64,000 nucleotides of DNA from Scleromitrula shiraiana. Taxonomy: Eukaryota > Ascomycota > Leotiomycetes > Helotiales > Sclerotiniaceae. Of this stretch, positions 1-11,208 are shown one piece after another. The notes beneath the pieces were generated by a model. It was not told where the DNA came from and ran no database searches. It worked only from the letters and a program-made list of their open reading frames with translations. The position numbers and the translations under genes were made by a program. The stretch is taken from NCBI GenBank assembly GCA_028455995.1, contig JABELC010000001.1, forward strand, positions 1,476,501 through 1,540,500. Reading direction: 5' to 3'. The number at the start of each line of letters is the position of its first letter. Within the stretch, counting starts at the first letter, position 1.

Positions 1-978
1 TGGGGTAATGTTCTTCTTTTTCACATTATTGGATATTGCTAATGACTTATGCTAGGGAGATTTAAGGTGGCATTACTTACATTTGGGTTATATGCTTTGG
101 CATTTCCGATTCTTCTATTCCACAGTAAGTTTCACCTCAAGTATACACAAGAACCATATATCTAATAGATCTCTATAGTCTTATTACTCATAGGATGTTC
201 AACCAACTCCCCCGGAATGGCCAACATCTACGTCGCTAATCTAGACGAATACTCAATCAAATTCTCCTACACTTGTAAGCCATTCATCCATCACCGATCC
301 CCACAACTCAAAAACTAACATTTCTACTCAGCCCTCTGCGCCCCCTCCCACACCGGCCACACCTGCGGTCCCAGCGTCGGCAGATCCGCCACCCTCCTCA
401 CAGACATCTACAACCTCACCACCCCCACCAGCACCCTCCAATACGCGCTCGACCTCCAGACCTCCATCACCTTCGTGGTCCCCGCCATGTCCGCGCTCTT
501 CTTCCTGTTCGCCCTCTCCTCCCTCATGGGCGCCCGCTCCGTCGTCAAGCGAAAAGGAATAAACACCCGTTTCCACATCGCGTCTATTGCGTGGCTGTTC
601 TGGGCGTCCGCTGGCACGGCATTTGCCGCTGCGTATGGACTTACGTCTGCCGGGGCGGCGCTGGCGGTTCAGGGCGCTGATTTGGAAGATAAGAATGCGG
701 TTAATATATCGACTGGGAGGGTTATGCTGGCGTTGCAGTGGATGACGTTTGTTTTTAGTCTGGTGGCTGCGTTTATGAGTGGGGGTATTAGTGCTTCATT
801 TTTAGGGAGAGGAGTTTCCAGGAGGAGGGATAATGAGGGGGGGAGAGGATCGAGTGTTAGTCCGAGACGAACGGGTTTTGGGAGACAAAGACACATGATG
901 AGTAGGGCGGGTGGTTCACATGCTCCTCCTTACTCGAGGGATCCGCCGAGAGCGGATAGTCCGGTCTCGCCTATTTGA
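1..978 (+). CDS. Fig1-like tetraspan membrane protein (5' end outside window)
   Basis: Partial gene with exons 1-4, 56-124, 194-274 and 332-978; all introns are GT-AG and the frame stays open. The translation has a membrane segment near its start, a Cys followed by Ser/Pro and an N-I-Y-V run, then two Cys about nine residues apart (S-L-C-A ... H-T-C-G), then three more hydrophobic segments and a basic, Ser/Arg/Pro-rich cytoplasmic tail ending in S-P-I. Four segments plus the extracellular Cys pair resemble the Fig1 family (calcium influx and membrane fusion during mating and hyphal fusion); SUR7/PalI-type tetraspan proteins are the alternative. Function is inferred by family. The first exon(s) lie left of the window. 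The next gene lies on the opposite strand, tail to tail, 560 bp away. Confidence 0.6.
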
Positions 979-1537
979 GGGGTTGGAGGAGGAATATGGG
1001 GCTGATAACGGATGTGGTGGGAATGTGGGATGGGATGCGGGCGTTTTTGCATTGAGGATTTGTGGGGTTGTATTTTACTTGATTCTGGGTTCGATGGGAG
1101 GATAGGATATTTGGTATGGTGTGGTATGGTATGGGGATGCAAAAGTGTTTATTCTACGTTGTTTTAGATAGATCAAAAATACGGTTATACACATGATCTC
1201 ACATATCTATGTTTCTGTATCATGAGAATCTGACAACATGTTGGTGGTTTTTTATTTGATTCGCATTATGTTCCATCCTAATGCACTAAATCAATATCTA
1301 AAGTCTCGAAAGGAAATCAATCTTATGATAAATTATAAATATCGATCCTATTGCATTATTAAGAGCCAAGGCCAGGTTAACTCAATAACGGTTGACACAA
1401 CTTATCAGAAAAATACCACACTGGTAAAATTCAATTGTACATGGTTTTTTGAGGAGATATAGAGTTGGTGGGTATTATACATACAAAAACAAAAACAAAA
1501 ATAAAAATATATATCAAAATCTATATCCAAGTACCTG
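979..1537. other. intergenic, convergent 3' ends
   Basis: AT-rich spacer between two genes that converge. It holds short A-rich runs (about 1485-1510) and no supported gene. Both 3' untranslated regions and terminators probably lie here. Confidence 0.6.
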
Positions 1538-2770
1538 TTACTCCTGTTCCTTCTCCCTCTTTTCTCTCTTCCCAGTTCCGCGTTTCGATTTTTTAATCCC
1601 CGAAGTCTTGGGTTTCAACGGATTACTTGAATCACTCTTTCTATCCCCCTTCCTCCCTTTCCGAGCACCACCATCTTTCTTCCCCTTACCCCTCACCTTC
1701 CCCTTCCCCTTCCCCTCCTCCCTCGGCTTCGAAATCCTCTGCGCAAGACTCCGCCCCTTATCCCCCGACGTCCAATAATCCCTCTCCGAAATCGCCAACA
1801 CCTCCAACGCCGGTCTCCCCAGCCTCCGATCAATCCCCTCTCTAATCTCCTTAATCCCCCTTTCCGGATCCTGCGTAAAATTCAACCGCACCAGCATCCC
1901 CAACTTCTCATCCAAATGATCCAGCTCCTCCCCCTCCACAAACTCCGTCGCCCCAATAGCATCAATCTGCGTCCACTTCTCCACAACCTCCCGGCACGAC
2001 TCCGGCAGCGTAAGACGCATCGGGCTGCGATACCAGCGCGGGAAATATATAAATCCAAGCATGATCCGCGTCGTATCCGTATTATTCGGCATCCCCGCAT
2101 GCCAGAGTCTCAGATCCCTCATTGCAATCGAACCCTTCGGGACCGTCGGCTGCAAGGGCGGAGAAAACTGCGCGCGGCGATTAAACACACTTGATTTTAT
2201 CCAGCCGCGCCCATGAGCCGCCTGGTCTTTAATCGTCCATCCCTTGTGCGAGCCGGGCCAGAGCTCGGTCGATCCGTTTTCGGGGGACACGTCGCACAGG
2301 TACATGAAGACTTCGATGCAGACGGGGAAGTCGTGGTGCGTGGCGTAGGAATCGCAGTGTACGGCTTGACGGGCGGTTTTGTCCACGGGCGGGAGGTTGA
2401 TATTGCTGCTTGCGTAGACGAGTTGGGGGTGTCCGATTAGGGAGGACATGATGGCGGCGGCGTGTTTGTTGGCCCAGATGTCTTCGAGGAGCCAGTCTTT
2501 GGAGAGAGGGGGTGAGATGGAGAAGTTTACTTTTTCGTTGCCGGAGTTGTAGGTTAGATTGGGGTCTTTTAGTTTTTCCAAGGCATCTGCTTGCATTTTT
2601 GCGTCGAATTTGTCGATCAGATCGGGAGAGATGGCATTTTGAAGAATTACGAAACCATTCTTGTGAAATTCTTCTACGCCTGCTTGTATTGTGTCGTAAG
2701 ATGTTTTCCCCGTCTGAAGTTCTTCATCTGAGATGATTATTTGACGGTAACGCTCGTTTTCTGGAGCCAT
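1538..2770 (-). CDS. phytanoyl-CoA dioxygenase (PhyH) family oxygenase
   Basis: Single-exon gene of 410 aa, Fe(II)/2-oxoglutarate-dependent oxygenase of the PhyH family. The facial triad is visible: H-x-D in A-V-H-C-D-S-Y and a distal His in L-W-H-A-G-M-P, followed about ten residues later by the Arg (T-T-R-I-M-L) expected to bind 2-oxoglutarate. The start is set at M-A-P-E-N; an in-frame ATG 30 bases upstream would add ten hydrophobic residues unlike the family. The last 70 or so residues are a Lys/Arg/Gly-rich tail (repeated G-K-G-K), unusual for PhyH enzymes and perhaps a nuclear or RNA-binding tail. The substrate cannot be told; fungal members act on varied small molecules and secondary metabolites. 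Confidence 0.85.
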   Translation of the reverse strand: MAPENERYRQIIISDEELQTGKTSYDTIQAGVEEFHKNGFVILQNAISPDLIDKFDAKMQADALEKLKDPNLTYNSGNEKVNFSISPPLSKDWLLEDIWANKHAAAIMSSLIGHPQLVYASSNINLPPVDKTARQAVHCDSYATHHDFPVCIEVFMYLCDVSPENGSTELWPGSHKGWTIKDQAAHGRGWIKSSVFNRRAQFSPPLQPTVPKGSIAMRDLRLWHAGMPNNTDTTRIMLGFIYFPRWYRSPMRLTLPESCREVVEKWTQIDAIGATEFVEGEELDHLDEKLGMLVRLNFTQDPERGIKEIREGIDRRLGRPALEVLAISERDYWTSGDKGRSLAQRISKPREEGKGKGKVRGKGKKDGGARKGRKGDRKSDSSNPLKPKTSGIKKSKRGTGKREKREKEQE

Positions 2771-3726
2771 GATTGAAGAGTACAATAGCCAAGTTAGCAA
2801 TTAGTGAACTGATTCATTATTACAATTATGCATCGAAGTTAGGAAGGATATCTTCAAGATATTTATAAAGATATCCTCCATAAACAATGAACCTAGAAAT
2901 ATTCTGTATCTCAAAGAAACTTCATAACCCTTCTGTATGAGGCCAGTATGTCTTAGTCAATGTCGAAGCTCTGAGTACACTCGATAAAGAAACAAAGAAA
3001 ATCTACTTGACATCTCATTATAAGGTCTTATCGTATCAAAGAGAGCTTGATCGTGTATCGTTATTATTAGAGTTAATTATTATTGAGAAACCAAGTACCT
3101 CCTGGGTTGTCGATGATAGTGAGATGTTGATTCAAAGCTTTTGAATCCTCTCTCGTAGGTTCTAGAAGGAATTAATGATGTTGAGTGAACTTGGTTGGAG
3201 ATTTACAACCCCCATAATTCTGTTGTTCTCTTATGTTAATGGATAGATGACTTCGTTAATGATTTATGACCTATCATGAACTATAACAACTTGAAGCTTC
3301 TAGATAACTGTAGTTCTAGAAGCAGCCAGAACCTCGACAGTCGGTTTCACTCAGCCTTTTCATAGTGGGAGTTTGAAAGATGTATGTAGTATGTTCGCTC
3401 ATGCAAACGCATAATCGTATTAATATAAGCTTATATATGGGTTGGATGTTTCTTCTTGTGAATATAACGAATATTGAATCCGCAGGCAAAAGTTTAACAG
3501 CTCAAATCAAGACACATATCAATTTTAATTGACCTCAATGTCAATAGATCGGGATCATCCACTTGCCCAGGATGATATCAAATTTATGAAGTCAAGTATA
3601 CTGAATAGCCAAGAACTATGGAGTAAGGCAATGAATTCCGTATGTTAGACATACGAATATGTCATTCGCACTCTCTGCAGGCTGGCAATTTAATTCTCAA
3701 TGTTATAAAACATCAAACCTCTCTTC
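2771..3726. other. intergenic region
   Basis: Upstream of the PhyH gene and downstream of the DUF6594 gene. No open frame with family character, no RNA gene recognised. The PhyH promoter should lie in the first few hundred bases. Confidence 0.5.
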
Positions 3727-4763
3727 TCAAGGTGAAGGGGCACTCAAAAAGACAACCAGAACAGCCGCATACCTACCATTCGCATCCAAATCAGCATCAA
3801 CACCATATCAAATTGACAAGCCAGCGGAAAGAAAATCTACTCACGCAGCCGTAACCCCAAATATCTCCCCCCTTTTCGCATTCGTCAATAACCCCACCGC
3901 AACCGCAAACGCCGTGGTAAAAACCCCAATCGTCGCAACCCTCTTTCCCATTCGCGTACTCGGGATAAAATACAATGCTAATATGGCACCCATTAATAAA
4001 CATGCGGCCATGGAAATACTGAAAAATGCAACGATATTTGCGACGCGTTGCATGGGGAAATAGTAGAGAGGTCCCCAGGATGCGGGAGTGTTAGGGCTAT
4101 TGCTAGATTTGGAGAGATAGTATCCAAAGTAATGTTGGATGAAGGTGGACAGACGGTCGGGGTCAGGATCTTGTTTTAGGGAGATGAGGGGGCCGTTGAG
4201 GAGGGAGTAGCTAGGTCCTAGGAAGGGGGTTTTGGAATGGAAGAAATTGGTAAATGCTGTTAAAGATTGAGAGGTGGGAGTTGGAAGCGACATTATCTTT
4301 GATCGTCGTAGAAGTGTTTCTTCTGATAAGTATAGCTTGTTAAAAGGTGTGACTTTCATTTTAGTAACCTCAATTGCGATTATTGGAACATACCATATTC
4401 TTTCATGACTTCCCTGGTTCGCTGAATGAGTTTCATCTTCTTGACCTGTCTCGCTACTCCTACATCCACTTGAGCAGAAAAACTTTCCCATACTCGTGCC
4501 GCTTCTTCTACATCATCTTTTTCCGAAGATGCAACTCCATTCCCGATCAAAACAGCGTCTTCTTCATCAAGCTCATTGAGTTGGACTTCCAAGGATAGTA
4601 GCTCCGCTTGGAGGTATAAAATGGTCCGCGCACTTAATGTGTCGAAACGGCGATAGATAGAAAACACATCGTCGCTTGCTATGAAATGGGAGAATTCCGC
4701 AAACCCTGGCAGATATTCTCGTATTGGCGTTTTCCCTTCACTGTCGGTAGTTGACGACGACAT
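3727..4763 (-). CDS. DUF6594 domain membrane protein
   Basis: Three exons on the minus strand: 4763-4394, 4322-3845 and 3772-3727, giving 297 aa. The N-terminal half has the family pattern: a G-F-A-E-F-S-H-F-I-A-S-D run, I-Y-R-R-F-D-T-L, then a predicted coiled coil with L-N-E-L-D-E-E-D. The C-terminal half has two or three membrane segments and ends A-K-R-G-E-I-F-G-V-T-A-A-Y-A-A-V-L-V-V-F. The intron 4323-4393 joins K-E-Y to E-E-T-L-L-R-R-S. The last intron (3773-3844) is needed to reach the conserved T-A-A-Y-A-A-V-L-V-V-F end; without it the protein stops one residue after T-A. DUF6594 proteins are common in filamentous ascomycetes and their function is unknown. The splice model rests on frame and recalled family sequence. 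Confidence 0.85.
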
Positions 4764-5252
4764 TGGTATATTTTTTTGGTAGTTTTTGATCCAAGGCTGT
4801 GCAAAGTGTTTCTACCTAATATTGAGAGATAACCGATCATCGTCGTTATTGTTACATTCAGGCTGTACTGATATTGTGATCAATACTACATAGTTGCATA
4901 CACGATATGCAAGTAATTATTCCATGACTGGCGCTACGACTACATCAGATTCGGGGCTGTGCTTATCAGATTAATTAAATGCACCTCAAGGCTTAGTTGG
5001 GCGATGATTTCATAGGTAATTAAAACGTTGGTCCATCGTAATGTGGAGGCACCGCCCAGTAGAGGCTTTCGAATCTCTTGGCCTCCCCGCTCCCCTCAAG
5101 TCGTTTGCTAAACCGCAATTTAAGGAATCTCTCGTGGTTTCCTATTTTAACCCTCAACAATTTCTCCCTTTCGCTTAGAAATAACTTCTGAAGGTCAAAC
5201 ATTAATTCTCTAATCCGTTGTTGATATTGTTGGATTTTTTCTATTTTGCAAA
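4764..5252. other. intergenic, divergent promoter region
   Basis: Separates two divergently transcribed genes, so both promoters should lie here. A 60-codon minus-strand frame at 5020-5202 has no family character and is not called. Confidence 0.5.
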
Positions 5253-6334
5253 ATGCTTGCCCATCAGCGATATAGACGCCTTGAGACTCAGAATCAAAAT
5301 AGTAGTGAGAGTTTCGGACCAGTTACTATACCTGCTGGCTGGCATGGAAAAGGCCCATCGAAGAAAAAATACGATGAATCGGGTGCCAGACATGGGCTCG
5401 ATAAGAATTACACCATCGGCTTCAACAAACAAGGAAATGGTCGCCGAACCGATTCGGATGAAAATCAAGATGACAACGGATATTGGCGGAGAATATATGA
5501 GAACAACAATGGAAGCAGCGGCGGAGAGGAGAATCTTGCCGATTTCACAGCATTTCGAAGAGCAGGTATCGTCGATTTGGAAGAAGAAGAAAGCAATGAC
5601 TTGGGAATGTTCGAAGATGGTAAGTTGAAGAATAAAACATCTGTGACTTCCTTTAACAAGAACACTACATAATGACACATCGTTAGGTTCTGCCACGGTT
5701 CGAGCAGTGGAACCTCTGTATACTCATAGCTACGAAGATGAGATGCGAAGACGCACACAAATTGCACAGAATATCGACGCAGAATACTACAGAACGGGTG
5801 ATGAGATGCTTCGTTGGAGCCGAATTAGACAAGAGCGAGAACGGCAAATTAAATGGACAGAAAGGTATGAAGTCATTGAGAACGCAACAAAGGAATTGAA
5901 AGAAGGAACCGCGCTGCCAACTTCAGGGACATCACCGTTGCCAACACTCAATGGATGGAGTTGTATGGAGAGAGAAAGCTCAAACCAGTCTGTACAAGAG
6001 GAAGACACGAAGTGCTCGTATTGCGGATTAGAAAAACTTCCGTGGCAATCCGATACGTTGACCCTGCAGCATTACGGTAGATGTAATTGTTGGACAAACA
6101 AATTAGGAATGTGTACAAATTCGAGGAACGATCTTGTCGAATATAAATCCCCGACCTGGACGACACCTGCATATGGTGCATCGTGAACAAACCCACTTGA
6201 ATCTACGAACTTCAATAAACCGTATTCTCTCGGAAGTTCAACAGCTATGTCCGGAGAAACCATCCAGCTACCCTTATGGTAATGCGCCGCAATACGGAGC
6301 CCAAAGCTATTACAGCAATACCGGATACAGTTGA
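5253..6334 (+). CDS. hypothetical protein with coiled coil and Cys/His cluster
   Basis: I do not recognise a family. Proposed exons 5253-5619, 5687-6175 and 6237-6334 give 317 aa with all phases consistent. The N-terminal third is polar and disordered (Gly, Asn, Lys rich), with acidic stretches. A charged helical stretch of about 60 residues follows (E-D-E-M-R-R-R-T ... R-Q-E-R-E-R-Q), likely a coiled coil. Near residue 230 lies C-S-Y-C-G-L, then H and two further Cys within about 30 residues (H-Y-G-R-C-N-C-W), a possible single zinc site. The tail is Tyr/Gly/Ser rich. The second intron has a weak donor (GTGCAT); without it the protein ends three residues after A-Y. Confidence 0.6.
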
Positions 6335-7029
6335 ATATTGCCCTCGTTTGTGTACTCAAGGAGCCTACATTAGAACCTTATTTTCTGTTCTCTTTCACCT
6401 TACGAATTTTCTAATAGATATAGGATGATGTAAAAATATCTTCGTGATATTGGCGCTGTATACTGGAGTGTAGCCTGGAGTATCAATGGGCGTCCAAACA
6501 TCCAAAAGCAGAGGATTGGGAATTGATAGATATTATTTTTGATTATTGGCTCCCACCAGGGATTTATTTTATACAAATGGTAATGGTACCAAATGAAATA
6601 TCGACATGAATGCACCCATTATCAAATATTCAATCCCCAATAATGAAGCTTGAATCGATACCTCAAGTCTGAAGACTATCAAATCGCATCGCCTTGTAAC
6701 CCTAAAGGTATCAATTCCGCGAACCAAAAACGTTACAAGAAGATCATACCTGTTTTAAAGATCAGTTGAAACATGAGACCACAACCATAATGACATGTTT
6801 GGTTGATAGGATAGAGAATAGCAGGGTCCTGCAAGGTATGGTATGGAAATACATTTGAGACAAAATGATCCACCTTGTATATTTATAAATGTATAGAACC
6901 ATGGAAGGTAACAATATTCGTCTGGAACTGGCTGGAATAGACTAGACTCTACCTCAAGCAGGAAAAATATGAGCGCCATGCACTCACGTGACACTCCAAA
7001 ATTTTAAACTTATCACCAACTTGAAAAGT
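6335..7029. other. intergenic region
   Basis: Normal-composition spacer between the last left-arm gene and AT-rich DNA. No supported gene. Confidence 0.5.
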
Positions 7030-7205
7030 CAATATATTTAAGTATTTATATTAGATTAATTAAAATTCTATTTTTAAATATAATTTATATATTTAAATAA
7101 AAAATTATTGAATTAATAAATTAATTATTTTTTAAGATTTAATTTAATTAAAATTAAACTTAATTTTATATTCAAATTAAACTTGAATAAAAACATACAA
7201 ACAAT
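7030..7205. repeat. short AT-rich RIP-like island
   Basis: About 175 bp of nearly pure A/T with repeated TTAATTAAAATT-type words, flanked by normal-composition sequence on both sides. It is separated from the large nested element by about 280 bp of ordinary DNA, so it looks like an independent RIP-mutated fragment. No terminal repeats were found. Confidence 0.4.
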
Positions 7206-7484
7206 GATTAACACCAAATCGCTTAATTTCAATATTCTTACCCGGCCCTTAAAAGAGCAAGTATGGTCTAGATCTTCACAATACTCCCGCGCTGATACTG
7301 TAGTAATATCTGCCAGATGAGAGAAAGCTAGATGTGCTAAGTAACATTGAATAGACTAGAATCACCCCAGGAAATGAACATATATTAAGATTAAGATGGA
7401 GATAGTAGTATTACGTGTCCAGGATGTAAGATATTCCTGATCGACAATAACCCTCGAATGATAATCAAAATATAAAGTGCAATA
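7206..7484. other. unique flank of the retrotransposon nest
   Basis: Ordinary base composition with no gene recognised. It ends in the target sequence CTAGA (7485-7489) that was duplicated when element 1 inserted. Confidence 0.5.
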
Positions 7485-7489
7485 CTAGA

Positions 7490-7657
7490 TGTTAGAATGA
7501 TTGCCGGATAAAGATCACTCTATATTAAGACTAGTATAATTATATAATCAATGGTTGATATATATTTCTTTTTATAAAATCAAGACCTTAACTAATCAAT
7601 TAATAATATAATGATATATCAACTCATAATGCTTTTTTTTATATCTGACTTTTTATA
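7490..7657 (+). repeat. 5' LTR of element 1
   Basis: Starts TGTTAGAATG and ends CTTTTTATA. The end was probably CA before CpA-to-TpA mutation. Nearly the same sequence occurs at 11029, 16306 and 32421. Confidence 0.9.
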
Positions 7658-7671
7658 GATTATAAATCCAA
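7658..7671 (+). other. candidate primer binding site, element 1
   Basis: Directly after the LTR lies GATTATAAATCC; element 2 has GATTATAAGCC at the same place. Allowing G-to-A changes, this fits the complement of the initiator tRNA-Met anticodon loop (TTATGAGCC), the priming mode known for Drosophila copia and yeast Ty5. This is inference from a short match. Confidence 0.45.
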
Positions 7672-10600
7672 AAGCATCTAAAAATTATTAATTACATTCA
7701 ATTTATTCAAATCATATTTAAAAAAGCTTATTTATCATTTCCATTTCAAGTTTTTTATAAAGGATACTATTAAAAAGAAATCAAAATGAATTATTAAAAA
7801 TTAAATAGATATCATAATAACAAAAGTTTATAAAATATTCAATAATATTAAATCAAGCAAAAGTTTTAAATTAAACAAAAACTTATTAACCTTTAATATA
7901 AATTAATAAGAATATAAATTAATAACGATAAACCTTTAAAAATCTATATCAAAATCAAGATATATTAACAATCTTATTAATTTATATTTTTAATATTTAT
8001 TTAATAAAATATTAGATATCGCTAAAAAAGAAATTATAATTAATAGTTTTATATAAAATATAAAAACTAATTTAATTTTTTTATTTGAAGAATTACTTTA
8101 ATATTATAAAATTAATAAGATAATATAAAAAATTAATTATATAATTTAATAAAAAATCATAATAATATTTAATAAATCATTATTCTTTTTAATTTCTTTT
8201 TATTAATTATTATTATAATAATTATTAAGATTATTATTTTTATTTTTATTAATAGATTTAATCAATTTAATAGCAAAATCAAATTTATTATTATTTATTT
8301 TATAGATAAATTCAAAATAATATTTTAAGAAAAAAAAAAATTATTTATATTAAATTAAGAATATTGAGGATATTATTAATGTAAATAGATTAAAAAAAGT
8401 TATTAAAAAAAGAATAATAATATTAGAAAATATTGATTTTATAATATTTATAATTAAAATAAAAATTAAGATTTAAAAAAAATAAAATAAAAAAAATATA
8501 AAAATATATATTGTTATTTATTAATTTTTTTATATTGGCTTAGCAAAATTAATTAAAAATAAAAAAATAATTTAAAAAATAATTGAAGTTTTTAAATATT
8601 AATATAAAGATAAAGATTATATTTTTAATTATAATAAATTGACTAAATATAATTAAATAAATATAAATGATTTTAAAAATATTTAAAAGATAATTATTAT
8701 AATTTATTAATTATTTATAAAATTTATTAAAGCAAAATTAATATTAAATATAATAATTTAATATATACAATTTATCATGATAATAAATAAAAAGTTTTTT
8801 ATTTAAATAAAATAATAGTATTTTATTGCTTGAAATTTAAAAATAGATAAATTTAATATGGTAAAAGATTTTATAATTGATTTTATTGATAAAATTTGAT
8901 AAATTGAAAATTTAAAAAATAAAATAGTATTTTTTAATAATAAAAGTTAAGGAGTTTTATAAAAGAAAAAAGTTATATTTAAATAAAACAATTTTAATTC
9001 TAATTATTTTAATAAATCTAATTTATATATTTATTATAATAATTTTAGTTTTAATTTAGTTTAACTTTATAACTTTAATATATATTTGAATAATTTAAAA
9101 AACATTAATATAAAGAAAAAATGAAAGAATAAAAACAATATTAAATAGAAGATTTAAATTAAAATCAAAAATAGGACATTAAATAACAAATCTAATAATA
9201 AAGTCTTAAATTTAAATGATAAAAAAAAGTTTAATAATTATAAAAATTTTAAAATAATAATAATAATATTATTTATAATAATTAAAAGTTTTTTATAAAG
9301 TTTATTTAATAAAAAATCAATTCTAGATATTGTTATAAGTATTTAATATAAATATATTTGAATTTATAATATTAATATTTTATATTATTATATATAGAAT
9401 ATATTAAAATTTGTTATATTCTAAAAATTTATATTATAGAAATTGAAGAAATTTAGATTATTATTAATAAATAAAATGATTTATTTTATAGAAATAAATA
9501 AAATTGTATTAAAATACTTTATAGAGAATAAATTTAAGATGTTTTTTTTATATTAAAATATTTTATATTTTAATAAATTATTATTAAAATTATTTTTAGA
9601 TATGATATAATAAAAAAATAATGAATATATATAATATAGTTATATATAGAATAATAAAAAAATTATTTATTTTTAGGTAAATTTAAATATATGCATTATT
9701 ATTCAATTATAAAATAAAGTAATAATTTATTTAGTATTTCTAATACTATCTTTAAATATCAATATTTATAAGAAATATATTAATATAAATATTTAATATA
9801 AGCGATTTAAACATTTTCCAAAAAAAATATTAAGGCAATTTAAAAAATAGTAAAAAGATTATTTATTAAAGATTTAATAGAATATTTTAAAGATAAAAAA
9901 AAGGTTTATAAAGTATATGAACTAGTAAAATCATATTAAATATTATAAAAGATTGTTGATTCAAAATCAATCAAAATTTTTAAGTTTTTATATATGGATA
10001 TTGTTAAAATCAATTTAATTAATATTAATAAATATTAATATATTATAATTATTATTGATAAAATATTTTGATTTAAATAAATCTATATTTATAAATACAA
10101 AAAAAACGTTAAATTAGCTTTATAAACTATTATAAAGCGATTTGAACTTTAATATGATCAAAAATTTATAAAATAAAGATTAAATAAAGATAAAAAATAC
10201 AATATAAATAATTTAGATAAATTTGTTAATAATGTTGATTTAATAATTAAATTTATTATATTATATATTTTAAATTAAAATAAAATTTCAAAATAATCAA
10301 TTTGCATCTTGTTTAAAAAAATATAAACAATTATAATCAATAAAAAAATACTTTTAATACTTTAATTAAAGATATATCAAAGTATAATTTATATCATAAA
10401 TCGAATTATAATTATTTTAATTAAAAAAATGACTTTATATAAAGCATTTATAAATCAAATTAATTTAAATTATAATAATAAATTTTTAGTTATATATTTA
10501 TATATATTAAATTATAAAATATATATATATATTTTAAAAAAAAAGTACGTTTTTAATTAAAAACTTATTCTATATATTAAAATTAGCATTTTAATTAGTT

Positions 10601-11028
10601 TTAAAGATAATTATATATATTATATATATGTTTTAATATAAATTAAAAAGAAAATTATATGAATTTCAAATATTTGATTTAATAAAACAAGTTTAATCAT
10701 TAATTTAAATAATAATATTATTATCAATCTTTAAAACAAAAAGGATAATAATAATGATATTTTAAAACTAATAAATAGTTTTTAATATATATAATTCAAT
10801 AAATTTATTATTAATATATTAAAAAAACTATTTAATATAAATAAATATATAGAAATTAAAAATAAAGAATTATTTAATTAAATATTCAATAATAATAACA
10901 ATATCGATATTATTAATAAGGCTTCATCTTCTATTTTATTCGAATTTAAAAAAAGATAGAGTTAACCAATAAATTCAAAAAATAAAGAAAAGGTATTATT
11001 AATTAATATTAATAAAATTATTTAATTT

Positions 11029-11194
11029 TGTTAGAATGGTTGCCGGATAAGGATCACTCCACATTAGGACTAGTGTAATTACATAATCGATAGTTGATAT
11101 ATATCCCCTTATGGGATCAAGACTTTAGCTAGTCAATTAACAATATAATCATATATCAACCTATAATGCTCTTCTTCATATTTAACCTTTTATA
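11029..11194 (+). repeat. 5' LTR of element 2
   Basis: The least mutated LTR of this family: TGTTAGAATGG, then GCCGGATAAGG and a CCCCTTATGGG core. It ends ACCTTTTATA. Confidence 0.9.
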
Positions 11195-11208
11195 GATTAT
11201 AAGCCTAG
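11195..11208 (+). other. candidate primer binding site, element 2
   Basis: GATTATAAGCC immediately follows the LTR and resembles the complement of the initiator tRNA-Met anticodon stem-loop with G-to-A changes. Confidence 0.5.

Noticed and set aside
5020..5202. 60-codon minus-strand frame with charged residues
   Set aside because: Lies in a divergent promoter region, with no family character and no splice partners.
5241..5696. 151-codon minus-strand frame
   Set aside because: Antisense shadow of exon 1 of the unknown gene at 5253-6334.
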